Notes: generated by a model from the letters alone, not told the origin. 64,000 bases of DNA from Chloroflexota bacterium (GCA_016191435.1 JACPOQ010000035.1:186001-250000), one strand, 5' to 3'; shown: positions 1-9,535, counted from the stretch's first letter. Numbers and translations are program-made.

Positions 1-13
1 CTCGTCAACGGGG

Positions 14-2305
14 ATGCCGGCACCGTCACCATCATCGCCCTCCCCTGATCCCGCGCTGGAGATGAGTCTCGTGAGCATGTCCACGCAGGCCCGGACAGCA
101 GAAGCTGAGTCCGAAGTCGTTGCGTTCGATGACCCATTCGTACCGGGCGTGGACTTGCCCGCGCTGCTCGGGGGCAAGGGCGCCGGCCTGGTGGAGATGA
201 CGCAGACGCTCGGCCTTCCCGTACCGCCCGGCTTCGTGATCACGACGAATGTCTGCCGGCGGTACCTCGCCGCCGGGTGGCCCGACAGGCTTGAGGACGA
301 GATCGACGGACAACTGGCGCGCCTCGCCGTGCGCACCGGGCGTAGCTTCGGCGACCCGGCAGCGCCGCTGCTCGTGTCCGTGCGCTCCGGCGCGCCGGTT
401 TCCATGCCCGGCATGATGGACACACTCCTGAACGTCGGCATCACGCCCGCAATCTGTGACCGCCTCGCCGCCGAAAGCGGCGACCCGTTGTTCGCGGCCG
501 ATACGTGGCTGCGCTTCTGCCGGATGTACGCCGAAATCGTCCTCGGGCTCGGAGGGCCCACGCTCGACGCGGCTGCGCGCGGCGATCGGACCGCGGCAGG
601 CGCGCGGGCCGCCGCCGATCGCATCTGTGCATTGGCCTGGGAGCACGCCCCGCCGGGTATCCCGGAGGCGCCGAAGGCACAGCTGCGCGGCGCGATCGAG
701 GCCGTATTCCGCTCCTGGAACTCCGATCGCGCGCGCGTCTTTCGCGCCCGGGAGGGCATCGCGGAGGACCTGGGCACGGCCGTTACAGTGCAGGCGATGG
801 TCTTCGGCAACCTCGACGACCAATCCGGCACAGGCGTCGTGTTCACTCGCTGCCCAAGCACAGGCGACCCTGAGCCCTTTGGGGACTACCTGCCGCGCGC
901 GCAGGGTGAGGACGTGGTGGCAGGCACCCACGCCGTGTCCGGTCTCGATGCCCTGCAACGCCAGTTGCCGGCCGTCTACGCCGCGCTGGTCACGATCCTC
1001 CAGCGGCTCGAACGCCACTACCGCGACCTCTGCGACGTGGAGTTCACGGTGAGCGCCGGGCAGCTCTATCTCCTGCAGACGCGTATCGGGCGGCGAAGCC
1101 CGCTGGCGGCCGCGCGCATCGCAGTCGCCATGGCCGAGGACCCGGACTTCCCCCTGACGCGCGCCGAAGCGGTTCAGCGCGTCGACGCGCACATGCTCCG
1201 CCACCTGTCCGAAGCTGCCGCCATCGACCCCACGGCGGTCCCCGTCGCGACCGGCCGTCCCGCATCCCCGGGAATCGGCGTCGGCGTGCTTTGCTGCGAC
1301 CCCGACCGCGCGGCCGCCCTCACCGCCGCGGGCGAGGCTGTCGTGCTGGCGCGCGAAGACACATCGCCGTCGGACGTCCACGGCATGGCCGGCGCTGCCG
1401 GCATCGTCACGACCACGGGCGGCGTCGCGAGCCACGCCGCCGTCGTCGCCCGCGGCTGGGCGATCCCCGCGGTCACCAGCCTTGGTGGCACAGAAGTGGT
1501 CGCCGGCGGGCTGAACGTGGGCGGTCTGTTCATCGCTGAAGGCGAGACGGTGACCGTCGATGGCGGCGCGGGCGCCCTCTACCGTGGCGATTGCCGCGCA
1601 GGCGGTGTGGGCGAAATCGAGGAAGTGCGGGCCCTCCGCCGCTGGGCCGCCGAGCTCGGGGTGGAACCTGGTGCCGCTGAGGAACCGGCGGAAGAACCGC
1701 AGCGGGACCGGGACGTGTCGGCCTTCCAGCTGCTGCGGACGGTACAGCTGAAAGGGCTCTGCACGGCCGAGCGCGCCGCCGCGGTCCTCATGGCCGCGCT
1801 GCCGGCCGTCGAGAGCCTGCTTGCCGCGAATGAAGGCATGTTCCGGGCAACACCGCGGGGCCTGGCCCTTTCGCCCGCTGGCCGGGCATGGCTCACCGAG
1901 CGCCTTGCCGAGGAGCGCCAGTCCGCCGACCAGGCAGCCTTCGAATCTTGCTACGAGCGGTTTCTCGCGCTCAACGCACGCTTGAAGCGGCTCGTCAGCG
2001 AATGGCAGGTGGCATCCGCTGACGGCTACTCGGCGGAGGCCTATCGCGCAATGGCGGACTCGCTGGCGGAGCTAGACGGGTCACTCCGGCCGCTTGTGGC
2101 GGAGACCGCGGCCCTTCTCCCCCGGCTGGACGAGTACGCGGCGCGGTTCGAATCCGCGCTCCGGCACGTGCAGGGAGGCGACGTTTCGATGCTCGCGTCG
2201 CCACTCAAGGACAGCTACCACACCGTCTGGTTCGAATACCACGAGGAGCTGATCACCGTTTGCGGGCGCGATCGCCTGGCCGAGGAGCGCGCCGAGGGCG
2301 GCTGA
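14..2305 (+). CDS. Pyruvate phosphate dikinase-like protein lacking the PEP-binding barrel
   Basis: Numbering from the first ATG, residues 50-380 form the ATP-grasp nucleotide-binding half of PPDK (GGKGAGLVEM at 53, SVRSGAPVSMPGMMDT near 122) and residues about 415-520 the swivelling phosphohistidine domain with TGGVASHAAVVARG; His474 is the expected phosphate carrier. The family's C-terminal PEP/pyruvate TIM barrel is absent. Residues 540-763 are instead a charged helical region, with a stretch around 575-635 (LKGLCTAERAAAVL, then ATPRGLALSPAGRAWL) that reads like a winged-helix fold. Full PPDK is about 870-900 residues, so this is not simple truncation but domain replacement. It could autophosphorylate with ATP but has no visible PEP site. 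Starts at 62 or 77 are equally possible because the first 20 residues are Ser/Pro-rich and unlike the family. Confidence 0.85.
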   Translation: MPAPSPSSPSPDPALEMSLVSMSTQARTAEAESEVVAFDDPFVPGVDLPALLGGKGAGLVEMTQTLGLPVPPGFVITTNVCRRYLAAGWPDRLEDEIDGQLARLAVRTGRSFGDPAAPLLVSVRSGAPVSMPGMMDTLLNVGITPAICDRLAAESGDPLFAADTWLRFCRMYAEIVLGLGGPTLDAAARGDRTAAGARAAADRICALAWEHAPPGIPEAPKAQLRGAIEAVFRSWNSDRARVFRAREGIAEDLGTAVTVQAMVFGNLDDQSGTGVVFTRCPSTGDPEPFGDYLPRAQGEDVVAGTHAVSGLDALQRQLPAVYAALVTILQRLERHYRDLCDVEFTVSAGQLYLLQTRIGRRSPLAAARIAVAMAEDPDFPLTRAEAVQRVDAHMLRHLSEAAAIDPTAVPVATGRPASPGIGVGVLCCDPDRAAALTAAGEAVVLAREDTSPSDVHGMAGAAGIVTTTGGVASHAAVVARGWAIPAVTSLGGTEVVAGGLNVGGLFIAEGETVTVDGGAGALYRGDCRAGGVGEIEEVRALRRWAAELGVEPGAAEEPAEEPQRDRDVSAFQLLRTVQLKGLCTAERAAAVLMAALPAVESLLAANEGMFRATPRGLALSPAGRAWLTERLAEERQSADQAAFESCYERFLALNARLKRLVSEWQVASADGYSAEAYRAMADSLAELDGSLRPLVAETAALLPRLDEYAARFESALRHVQGGDVSMLASPLKDSYHTVWFEYHEELITVCGRDRLAEERAEGG

Positions 2306-2354
2306 CCGCCCGTAGCGCGCGGGACTGCCCGGAGCGGCTACGATGCCCTCCGAC

Positions 2355-3548
2355 ATGCAAAACGTCGTCGTGTTATCGCCGGGAAGGACCCACTGGAGAG
2401 CCCAGGCGGCCATTCGAGCTACGTCCGCGCCCATGCTCGCGCAGCGATCTGCGCGGGATTCGATCCGCATGTCTTCTGCGCCGGCCCGCGGGCCGAAGTC
2501 GTGGACACGGAGTTCGGGACGCTGCACCGGGTCGCTTCGCCGTTCCGGCCCTTTCGCCAGATTCTCGTCGCCGGGCACGCCCCCTTGCTCGCGCGCAGCC
2601 TCGAGCGCTTCCTCTATGCCCGCGGGGCCGGGCCGCATCTGATCCACTCCTTCGGGTGGTGGGGCTGCGTGGGGGTCGGTGTGAGCCGCCGGCTGGCGCG
2701 GCGCGGGATGGAGGCCGTTACCGTGATGGCGTCGTACACAACCTACGAGCACGAAGCCGGGGGGAAGGTCCGCGGGCTCACCGGTGACCGCCCGCGCCTC
2801 CAGCTGCTGTGGCACCGCGCGCAACTGCTGTGGGTGCGCGCGGCCGTACGGCCATATGAGCGCCGCGCGTGCTCCGGTATGCCTCGGACGCGGCATTCCG
2901 CGCAAGCGATGAAGGCGGCGCAGCGGCCGGCCCGAACCTCCCCGCTTTCGGGCGTTGGGACTCGCCGCTCATCGTTGCTGTCTCGCGGCAGGACCCGCGC
3001 AAGGGTGTCGATGTCCTGCTCCAGGCGCTCAGGCGGCTGCGAGCGATGGGCGTCGCGTTTCGCGCTGCCTGGTCGGCGGAGGCATGCTCCTGGGCGAGCA
3101 CCGGCGCCTCGCCGCCAGCCTGGGGCTGGATGGGATGGTCGCGTTCAGCGGCTGGGTCCCCGACCCGTTCTGCTATCTCGAACGCGCCGATGTGTTCGTC
3201 TTGCCGTCGCTCCAGGAGGGCAGCGGCTCGCTCTCGCTGCTGGAGGCGAGGCAGGCCGGCGTCGCCATAATTGCCTCGGACCTCGATGGCATCCCGGAGG
3301 ACGTTGCGGATGGCGTGAGCGGGCTGCTCGTCCCGCCCGGCAACGCCGATGCGCTGGCCGAAGCGTTGCGGCGCGTCCTCGACGACGCCGCGCTCTGGCA
3401 GCGGCTGGGGGCCGCCGCGCGGACGGAATTCGACGCCCGATTTACGGCGGAGGGCTTCACGGCGGACCTTCGGGACTTGTACGCCGAGCTGGGGTTCGTT
3501 GCAGCGCCGGCGAAAGCAACAGCCGCCGCGACGAATCGCGGCGGCTGA
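2355..3548 (+). pseudogene. GT4-type glycosyltransferase broken by frame changes
   Basis: Glycosyltransferase family 4 signatures are spread over three frames. The ATG at 2355 gives MQNVVV, then the frame must change near 2370 to read GKDPLESPGGHSSYVRAHARAA, the family's N-terminal loop. That frame continues to RPYERR near 2862, a second frame carries LIVAVSRQDPRKGVDVLLQALRRL (2869-3065), and a third carries the C-terminal nucleotide-sugar site CLVGGGMLLGEHRRLA ... FVLPSLQEGSGSLSLLEA to the stop at 3548. About 50 residues usually found before the VSRQDPRKG strand also seem missing. Either a decaying gene or an assembly with indels; coding character stays good in every segment, which favours recent damage or sequence error. 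A TACGAT box sits at 2339-2344. Confidence 0.75.
3520..3547. terminator. Perfect 12-bp hairpin between convergent genes
   Basis: CAGCCGCCGCGA, loop CGAA, then TCGCGGCGGCTG: twelve perfect pairs with a GNRA-like tetraloop. It lies in the last codons of the glycosyltransferase reading frame and 47 bases past the stop of the convergent multicopper oxidase. There is no good U-tract on either side (AAAA on plus, a broken T run on minus), so it may act as a transcript-end stabiliser rather than a classical intrinsic terminator. Confidence 0.55.
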
Positions 3549-3594
3549 AAAGGGTCTCGTGGCTCGCGGCAGCAGAAGAGGGGGAGAGGGGGGA

Positions 3595-4704
3595 CTACTC
3601 CGTAATCACCAGCGCGGTCACGAGCCCGAAGAACCCGGTGGCATTTTCCGCGTGCGAAAGCACGTGGCAGTGGAAGGCCCACGCGCCGGGGTCTTCGGCC
3701 TGGATGATGCAGTCCAGGCGGCTCCCCGGCGGGACGTCGAGGTTATCGGTCTTGTACGGCGGGTTGACCGGGTAGCCGTCGCGCGCGAAGACCTCCATCG
3801 GCATGCCGTGAAGATGCATCGGGTGATACATCATGCCCTCGTTCATGAAGCGGACGAGGACGCGTTCGCCCTTCTTGGCGGTCAGGGCCTCCGTCGCCGG
3901 GAACCCCTTTCCGTTCAAGGTGAAGCCCAACATCGTGTCGTTGAGGACAAGGATGTATTCCTTGTCGTACTTCGGATACGTGGACGGGTCCTTCGGGTCG
4001 ATGATGAACGCGCCCAGGAGACCGCGGTTGACCTGATCCGTCGAATCGTGATGTGAGTGGTACATGTGTGTGCCGGAGTTCCGGAGAGTGAACTCATACG
4101 TATAACTGGCCCCGGACTTGATCGGCTCCTGCGTGAGGTAGGCAACGCCATCCATGTTGTTAGGCACCAGCACGCCATGCCAATGGACCGTGGTGCTCGC
4201 GGTGAGGTTGTTTTTGACATTGATGCGGACCCGCTCGCCTTCTGTCGCGCGGATGATAGGCCCTGGAATAGTGCCGTTGAAGCCACGGGCTTTTTCGATT
4301 TTGCCCGGCGCCGTCTCCCAAGCGACTTCATCGACCGTCAGGTCGAAGACCTTGACGTTGCCATCCATTTTGAAGGCAAGCGGCTGGTTGCCCTTGCCCT
4401 TGGTGAGCGGGGTCGTCTGGTTCTTGAGGAAATCTTCGATGCCCTTCTTGTGGCCGGCGTCGATGGCGTCGGCGTCGCTCGCAGCCGCACTGGTGCTGCC
4501 GGTGCCTGTGGGCGTCGCAACAGCGATCGGCTTCGCCGTGGCCAGGCCTGCGGGCGCGCCGGTGGGGTCGTTGTAGTAGTACGCCGAAAGCAGGATGCCG
4601 CCCGTAATTGGCGCGGCAGCACCGATGAGGCCGGCGCCCTGAAGGAAGCGGCGGCGGCCGAGCTTGGCCGCCGCCGCGGCCTGGTCGGTGGTTTCTGTGT
4701 CCAT
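3595..4704 (-). CDS. Tat-exported two-domain multicopper oxidase
   Basis: Oxidises a substrate (phenolic, metal or amine not inferable) with reduction of O2 outside the membrane. Started at the ATG at 4704 because it places a twin-arginine motif (LGRRRFLQGAGLIG, residues 15-28) before a hydrophobic stretch; the upstream extension is not signal-like. All four copper-binding clusters are present: HWHG (174-177), HSHH (216-219), HPMHLHG (294-300) and HCHVLSH (345-351), enough for the type 1 site and the trinuclear cluster in a 369-residue protein. The residue five after the last His, often an axial Met, appears to be Thr, so the type 1 site may be high-potential. An Ala/Thr/Ser-rich linker follows the signal. 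Divergent from the histidine kinase gene. Confidence 0.9.
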   Translation of the reverse strand: MDTETTDQAAAAAKLGRRRFLQGAGLIGAAAPITGGILLSAYYYNDPTGAPAGLATAKPIAVATPTGTGSTSAAASDADAIDAGHKKGIEDFLKNQTTPLTKGKGNQPLAFKMDGNVKVFDLTVDEVAWETAPGKIEKARGFNGTIPGPIIRATEGERVRINVKNNLTASTTVHWHGVLVPNNMDGVAYLTQEPIKSGASYTYEFTLRNSGTHMYHSHHDSTDQVNRGLLGAFIIDPKDPSTYPKYDKEYILVLNDTMLGFTLNGKGFPATEALTAKKGERVLVRFMNEGMMYHPMHLHGMPMEVFARDGYPVNPPYKTDNLDVPPGSRLDCIIQAEDPGAWAFHCHVLSHAENATGFFGLVTALVITE

Positions 4705-4844
4705 GGCAGCAGTCTCGGGATGAAAGGCTCGTGCCAATAGGGACGAACGGCCCCGTTGGCGCGGTCGAGTTGCCGTAATCCCGCCCGGCAAGGGGGCGTG
4801 GAGGGGCGCTGTCCAAGAGCCAGGATCCAATCCACAATGAATGA

Positions 4845-5984
4845 GTGACCGAAGCGCTGAGCGTCCGCCAACTGGCAGAGATGTCGCTGACCAGCGAAAC
4901 GCTGGTGGCGGGCCAGGAACTCGGCGATATCCTCCAGGCCGTCGCCCAGCGGGCGAAGGCCGTCACCAACGCTGACTGGACCGCCCTCTCCACCTTCGAT
5001 GAGGATGGCCACCTCAACCGCTTCGTCTACACCGGCATGAGCGAAGAGCAGGCGCGCAAGCTCGGGCATCCGCCCGTGGGCAAGGGCCTGCTCGGCGAGC
5101 TTGCCTCCCGCGACCGGCCCATTCGCCTGGAGGACCTGACGACGCACCCCGCCTCGGTCGGGTGGCCCGAGGGCCACCCGGACATGGCGGTCTTCCTCGG
5201 CGTCCCCATCCGGGCAAGCGGGCGCACGATCGGGTCCCTCTACATGACGCGCCCACGCGGCGCCCCGCCGTTCAACGACGAGGACGAACTCGCCGCCGCG
5301 ATCCTTTCACTCCAGGTCGCTTCGAGTATCGCCTACGCCATGGCGCACGAGCGCAACGGCCGGCTCTTTCTTCTGGAGGAACGCGCCCGCATTGCGCACG
5401 ACCTTCACGATGGCACCATCCAGACCCTCTACGCGCTCGGCCTTGAGTCCGATGCTCTCGCCGGCCGGTCGGATTTCCCCGATGAAGTGCGCGCCGCGAT
5501 GTCCACCTCGGTCCGGCGTATCAACGAGCTCATCGCGGACATCCGCGGCTACATCACGATGCTGGAGGCCGAAGCGCCGCTCACGCAGCCCGAACTTTCG
5601 CGGGACCTCGCCTTCATCATCCGCCAGATCGTTCCGCCCGGCATCGATACCGTGGTGAACATCACCGCGGCGGCACTCCAGGAACTTGGCACGCGGGACT
5701 CCGAGGACCTGATGTATATCGCCCGCGAAGCGCTGAGCAACGCCGTGCGCCACGGCTCGCCCACGAAGGTCGCCATCGACCTTCGCCAGACCGACCAGGA
5801 AACGGCACTGACCGTGCAGGACAATGGCGTAGGCTTTGACCAGGCGAATGCTCGCACGGGTCTCGGCACCGTGACCATGCGGACGCGCTGCGAGCGCCTC
5901 GGGGCGGACCTCGCGGTGCTCGGCATCCCGGGGATGGGCACGACCGTGCGCGTTGCCATCCCGCGAAGGAGAGATGATGACTGA
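4845..5984 (+). CDS. GAF-domain histidine kinase, LiaS/NarX-like
   Basis: Cytosolic sensor kinase with no membrane segment. Residues about 15-165 are a GAF domain (signal unknown); residues 175-240 are the HisKA_3 dimerisation helix pair with RIAHDLHDGTIQTLYALGL, where His185 is the phosphorylation site; the C-terminus is an HATPase with N-box EALSNAVRHGSP and VQDNGVGFD. GTG at 4845 is the only start that keeps the N-terminal helix; ATGs at 4837 and 4841 are in other frames. Overlaps the next gene by 8 bases, so the two form a classic two-component operon. GAF-HisKA_3 kinases of this type often sense redox or small ligands, but nothing in the sequence fixes the signal. Confidence 0.93.
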   Translation: MTEALSVRQLAEMSLTSETLVAGQELGDILQAVAQRAKAVTNADWTALSTFDEDGHLNRFVYTGMSEEQARKLGHPPVGKGLLGELASRDRPIRLEDLTTHPASVGWPEGHPDMAVFLGVPIRASGRTIGSLYMTRPRGAPPFNDEDELAAAILSLQVASSIAYAMAHERNGRLFLLEERARIAHDLHDGTIQTLYALGLESDALAGRSDFPDEVRAAMSTSVRRINELIADIRGYITMLEAEAPLTQPELSRDLAFIIRQIVPPGIDTVVNITAAALQELGTRDSEDLMYIAREALSNAVRHGSPTKVAIDLRQTDQETALTVQDNGVGFDQANARTGLGTVTMRTRCERLGADLAVLGIPGMGTTVRVAIPRRRDDD

Positions 5985-6642
5985 CACAATCCACGTCCTT
6001 GTCGCGGACGACCACGACCTCGTGCGTGCAGGTTTAAAAGCTGCCATGCGCACGAGCGACGACTTCAGCGTCGTGGCGGAAGCGCGCGACGGGCGCGAAG
6101 CCGTGCGCGAAGCGAAACGGCTGAAGCCAGAGCTCGTCGTCATGGACGTGCGCATGCCGCTCCTCGATGGCATCGAAGCGTGCCGCGAGATTCGCTCCCA
6201 GGTCCCTGGCATAAATGTGTTGATGCTGACCTCGTTCGCCGACGAGAGGGCCGTGATGGCCGCGATCGTGGCCGGCGCCAGCGGCTTCATGTTGAAGGAA
6301 GTGCAGACCCCGCAACTGCTGGAGGCCATGCGCATCGTGGGCCGCGGTGGCAAGACCCTCGATGCCGTCTCATCCGCGGCCGTGATCGCCCAGATCCGCA
6401 AGGGCACCGTCGTCAGCGAAGAGGACAAGATCGCCCAGCAGCTCAGCGAACGCGAGCTTCGGGTACTGGACCTCATCGCCGATGGGCTGACGAACCGGGA
6501 AATTGGCGAGACCCTCTTCCTTTCGGAAAAAACCATCAAGCACCACGTAAGCGACATCCTCGCGAAGCTAGGGCTGAGCCGGCGCGTCGAAGCCGCCGCG
6601 TTCGCAATCCGCCGCGCCGCGACCCATCTCCAGGACGAGTAG
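5977..6642 (+). CDS. NarL/LuxR-family response regulator
   Basis: Partner of the upstream kinase. Receiver domain residues 5-120 with the acidic pair DD at 11-12, phosphoacceptor Asp57 in VVMDVRMPL, and conserved Thr/Ser and Lys (LTSFAD, FMLKEV). C-terminal LuxR-type helix-turn-helix (residues about 155-205) with LSERELRVLDLIADGLTNREIGETLF pattern. AAGGAG at 5966-5971 is five bases from the ATG at 5977 and only two from the ATG at 5974, so 5977 is preferred. Target promoters are unknown; the flanking multicopper oxidase is a candidate because it is divergent from the kinase. Confidence 0.95.
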   Translation: MTDTIHVLVADDHDLVRAGLKAAMRTSDDFSVVAEARDGREAVREAKRLKPELVVMDVRMPLLDGIEACREIRSQVPGINVLMLTSFADERAVMAAIVAGASGFMLKEVQTPQLLEAMRIVGRGGKTLDAVSSAAVIAQIRKGTVVSEEDKIAQQLSERELRVLDLIADGLTNREIGETLFLSEKTIKHHVSDILAKLGLSRRVEAAAFAIRRAATHLQDE

Positions 6643-6654
6643 TTCGACCCGCTG

Positions 6655-6672
6655 GTGAGCACGCAGGCTCAC
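6655..6672. terminator. Short inverted repeat between convergent genes
   Basis: GTGAGC, ACGCAG, GCTCAC between the response regulator stop and the convergent receiver-like gene, overlapping the latter's stop codon. Six pairs and no T-tract, so only weakly supported as a shared terminator. Confidence 0.35.
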
Positions 6673-7076
6673 TCAATGGCGCTCCCGTGGGCCGGTATCC
6701 GGCGGCCGGCGTTGAGGCCGTCCTCAGGCACCCACGTGGGTACGCCCGACGCGGCAATGCTCCGGATCGCCGAGAGCAGGTCCGGGCTGCCCGGCGTCAT
6801 GGCGATGTACGCCGCCGCGCCGGCTCGCCGGTAGGCCTCAAACTCACGAGGGCTGGGCAGCGAGGCGAGCAGGATCAGGCGGGTTCCGGCGCCGGTGAGC
6901 TCCGCGCAACGGGCCAACGGGCAATCCGCGACCGGCATGACCAGGACGTCGCGCGTTGCGGCCGCGCTCCTGGGTTCGCCACCAGTCACCGCGAGCCCCG
7001 GTTGGTCGCGGAGTTGGCGGACAAGGCCTTGCCGCAGCGCGTCACTCGATGCGAGGACCTGGACGTTCGTGGTCAT
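6669..7076 (-). CDS. Stand-alone receiver-like (pseudo-receiver) protein
   Basis: A 135-residue protein with the alternating strand/helix pattern of a response-regulator receiver and its best-preserved end in EFEAYRRAGAAAYIAMTPGSPDLLSAIRSIAAS, which matches the receiver's last strand and helix. The position where the phosphoacceptor Asp should be reads VLVMPVADCPLA, so the canonical MD(x)MMP site is lost or shifted, and the first-strand acidic pair is replaced by ASS. There is no output domain. The ATG at 7076 is fixed by a TACTAT -10 box ending six bases upstream. It probably binds another signalling protein rather than being phosphorylated itself; that is inference. Confidence 0.7.
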   Translation of the reverse strand: MTTNVQVLASSDALRQGLVRQLRDQPGLAVTGGEPRSAAATRDVLVMPVADCPLARCAELTGAGTRLILLASLPSPREFEAYRRAGAAAYIAMTPGSPDLLSAIRSIAASGVPTWVPEDGLNAGRRIPAHGSAIE

Positions 7077-7082
7077 GTTCCG

Positions 7083-7088
7083 ATAGTA
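7083..7088 (-). promoter_or_regulatory. -10 box for leaderless receiver-like gene
   Basis: TACTAT followed by six bases (CGGAAC) and the ATG at 7076, with no Shine-Dalgarno sequence. Transcription would be expected to begin at or next to the start codon. Confidence 0.5.
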
Positions 7089-7292
7089 GGCAGGCGAAGC
7101 TCCGTACCGGAGGGCCGAGTGTCCCTCAGTCCGGGGCCGTTTGGGGGTATTCCCTCCCCGGTTTGCCCCGCAACGGAGGTGCATGGGATGCGTGCGCTCG
7201 TTGGCGCGTCCGCTCCAGACAACGCGGTCGCCCCGCCCCAATCTTCCGCTCGCCGGGCGAGCTGCGCCTGAGATGCTGCCGGCGCGCTCTGG

Positions 7293-8120
7293 CTATGTGC
7301 CGTCCCGGCCGAGAAACATCTCGATCAGGTCGATGGGAATGGGGAAGACGATGGTGCTGTTCTTCTCCGTCGCGATCTCCGCCAGCGTCTGGAGGTAGCG
7401 CAGTTGGAGGGTGATCGGCTCTTCGGCCATGACCGCGGCGGCGTCCTTCAGGCGTTCGCTGGCCTGGAATTCTCCATCGGCGGCGATCACCTTCGCCCGC
7501 CGTTCGCGTTCGGCTTCGGCCTGCCGGGCCATCGCGCGCTGCATCGTCGAAGGCAGTTCGACATCCTTGATCTCGACGACACTGACCTTCACCCCCCACG
7601 GCTCCGTCTGCTCATCGATGATCACCTGGAGCCGCTGGTTGATGCGCTCGCGTTCGCCCAGCAGCTCATCGAGCTCGGACTGGCCGAGCACGGAGCGCAA
7701 CGTCGTCTGCGCGATCTGCGATGTCGCGCGCAGGAAATCCGTCACTCGCACCACCGCCATGTTGGGCTCCACGATGCGGAAGTAGATGACGGCATTGACC
7801 TTCACGGTGACGTTGTCGCGCGTGATCGCCTCCTGCGCGGGCACGTCGTGGGTCACTGTGCGCAGGTCGACCTTGACCATGCGGTCCGCGAGCGGCAGGA
7901 GGATGAACATCCCCGGCCCCTTCGCGCCCTGCAACCGGCCGAGACGGAAGATGACGCCGCGTTCGTATTCGGCGACGACGCGAATGAAGAACGGGAACAG
8001 GAAAATCAGTAGGAAGCCGCTGATCCCGAGCAAGAACCCGCGGGCGATTCGCGATCCCAGGCCCGACGGGATGTCCGGCGGCGGTGCGCCCGGGGGCAGC
8101 GATGTCGGAGCGTCGGTCAT
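7293..8120 (-). CDS. Slipin, SPFH/Band 7 membrane protein
   Basis: Membrane-anchored scaffold of the stomatin/slipin family. Residues 25-50 form a single hydrophobic anchor ([17 protein letters not shown]), followed by the Band 7 core with [26 protein letters not shown] and the coiled-coil tail rich in [12 protein letters not shown]. Its ATG overlaps the TGA of the upstream NfeD gene (ATGA at 8117-8120), the standard operon of a slipin with the NfeD membrane serine protease that cleaves it or works with it. The pair is thought to organise membrane microdomains and quality control. Length (275 residues) is normal. Confidence 0.95.
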   Translation of the reverse strand: MTDAPTSLPPGAPPPDIPSGLGSRIARGFLLGISGFLLIFLFPFFIRVVAEYERGVIFRLGRLQGAKGPGMFILLPLADRMVKVDLRTVTHDVPAQEAITRDNVTVKVNAVIYFRIVEPNMAVVRVTDFLRATSQIAQTTLRSVLGQSELDELLGERERINQRLQVIIDEQTEPWGVKVSVVEIKDVELPSTMQRAMARQAEAERERRAKVIAADGEFQASERLKDAAAVMAEEPITLQLRYLQTLAEIATEKNSTIVFPIPIDLIEMFLGRDGT

Positions 8121-9442
8121 GGGTTTTCCTCCTTATGCACTTTCAAGCGAAACCCTTCGACGCCGGTGACGCGGACGCGATCACCTTCATCAGCGGAGCC
8201 ATCGTCGAGGGTAGCCCGCCAGCGTTCGCCCTGGATGAACACGTAGCCTTCGGGAGTGAGGGGCGAGCGGGCCACGGCCAGGCGGCCGACGAGCGCCGCG
8301 GCCCCCGTCAGGGCAGGAGCCTGGCGGCGCGCCCACACCGCCATCGAGAGGATGGCGCTGAACAGGACGGCGAAGGCAGCGCCGAGCGCTATCACGAGCG
8401 CCAGTGGCGGTTGCACTGCCGCGGGCGTCCCACGGAACGCGATGATCGACCCGAGGATGAGCGCGACGATGCCGCCGGCTGCGAGGAAACCGGACGGCCG
8501 GATGAGCTCCACCGCGAAGAAGACCAGCGCGAGGCCGATGAGCACGAGGCCGGCCGTGTGTACGGGGAGCGTCCCGAAGCCGATGAACCCCAGCACAATC
8601 GCGATCGCGCCGGCCACACCCGGGAGGATGAGCCCCGGGTTCGCCAGTTCGAATATGAGCCCAAGGAAGCCGAGCGTGATAAGCAGCGATGCGACGGTCG
8701 GGTCGGCGATGAAATCGAGGATGCGCTCCCAGACCGTCATGTCGGTGCGGACGATCGGCGCTGCGGCGATGCCTTCGAGCTTCACCGGCTGCCCTGCGCC
8801 CGTCTTCGTGTCGCGGCCATCGATCGTGGACAGCAGCTCCTCGAGGCTGCCGGCCTGGAGGTCCACGACCTGGAGTTGGAGCGCCTGCGATTGGTTCGCC
8901 GAGACGGCGTCCCGCACCGCCTGTTCGGCCCAATCGGCGTTGCGGCCGCGAAGCTCGGCGATGCCGCGGATGAAGGACACGGCGTCGTTTTCGACCTTCT
9001 TCCCAAGGTTCCCGCCGATGTCGCTGCCATTAGCGTTGACCGCGGAGGCGGCGCCGATCGACGTGTTCGGCGCCATCGCGGCGATGTTCGCCGCCATGGT
9101 GATGAACGTGCCCGCGCTCGCCGCCCGTGCACCGGAGGGCGACACGTAGACGATGACCGGCACCTTCGCGCGTTCGATGCGCTGGACGATGTCGCGCATG
9201 GACGTGCTCAGGCCGCCGGGCGTGTCAAGTTCGATGACGACCGCCCTCGCGTTGTTGTTTTCGGCGCGGGAGATGCCGCGGTCGATGTACTGCTCCATGA
9301 CGGGGCCGACATCGGTGTCCGCACGGAGGACGTGGACGGCGCCGTCGGGCGTGTCGCCGCTGCAGGCGCCGGCGGCGAGCACCACCAGGGCGATCCCGAT
9401 CGCGGACAGCCCGAGGCGCACGCCCGCCTTCATGTTGAGCAT
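8117..9442 (-). CDS. NfeD-type membrane serine protease (long form)
   Basis: Long-form NfeD: N-terminal signal/lipoprotein-like segment ([19 protein letters not shown]), ClpP-like 1510-N protease domain with the catalytic Ser in [12 protein letters not shown] and the Lys in [10 protein letters not shown], five predicted membrane segments from about residue 240, and a C-terminal OB-fold NfeD domain ([22 protein letters not shown]). Starts at ATG 9442 or 9433; a TATACT box at 9452-9457 is only nine bases from the former. The lipobox is weak (Ala at -3), so lipid modification is uncertain. Translationally coupled to the slipin downstream. Confidence 0.92.
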   Translation of the reverse strand: MLNMKAGVRLGLSAIGIALVVLAAGACSGDTPDGAVHVLRADTDVGPVMEQYIDRGISRAENNNARAVVIELDTPGGLSTSMRDIVQRIERAKVPVIVYVSPSGARAASAGTFITMAANIAAMAPNTSIGAASAVNANGSDIGGNLGKKVENDAVSFIRGIAELRGRNADWAEQAVRDAVSANQSQALQLQVVDLQAGSLEELLSTIDGRDTKTGAGQPVKLEGIAAAPIVRTDMTVWERILDFIADPTVASLLITLGFLGLIFELANPGLILPGVAGAIAIVLGFIGFGTLPVHTAGLVLIGLALVFFAVELIRPSGFLAAGGIVALILGSIIAFRGTPAAVQPPLALVIALGAAFAVLFSAILSMAVWARRQAPALTGAAALVGRLAVARSPLTPEGYVFIQGERWRATLDDGSADEGDRVRVTGVEGFRLKVHKEENP

Positions 9443-9535
9443 TCTGATGCGAGTATATTCCGCCGCTGCGTGCAGGTGGGAACCGCGCCGCCCCCGCGCG
9501 GGAGCACGCCCGCGGTGCAATGCCGGCTCGATCGC

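Noticed and set aside
32..1435. Long minus-strand open frame opposite the PPDK-like gene
   Set aside because: High G+C antisense shadow; composition is Arg/Gly/Ala-rich and no family features appear.
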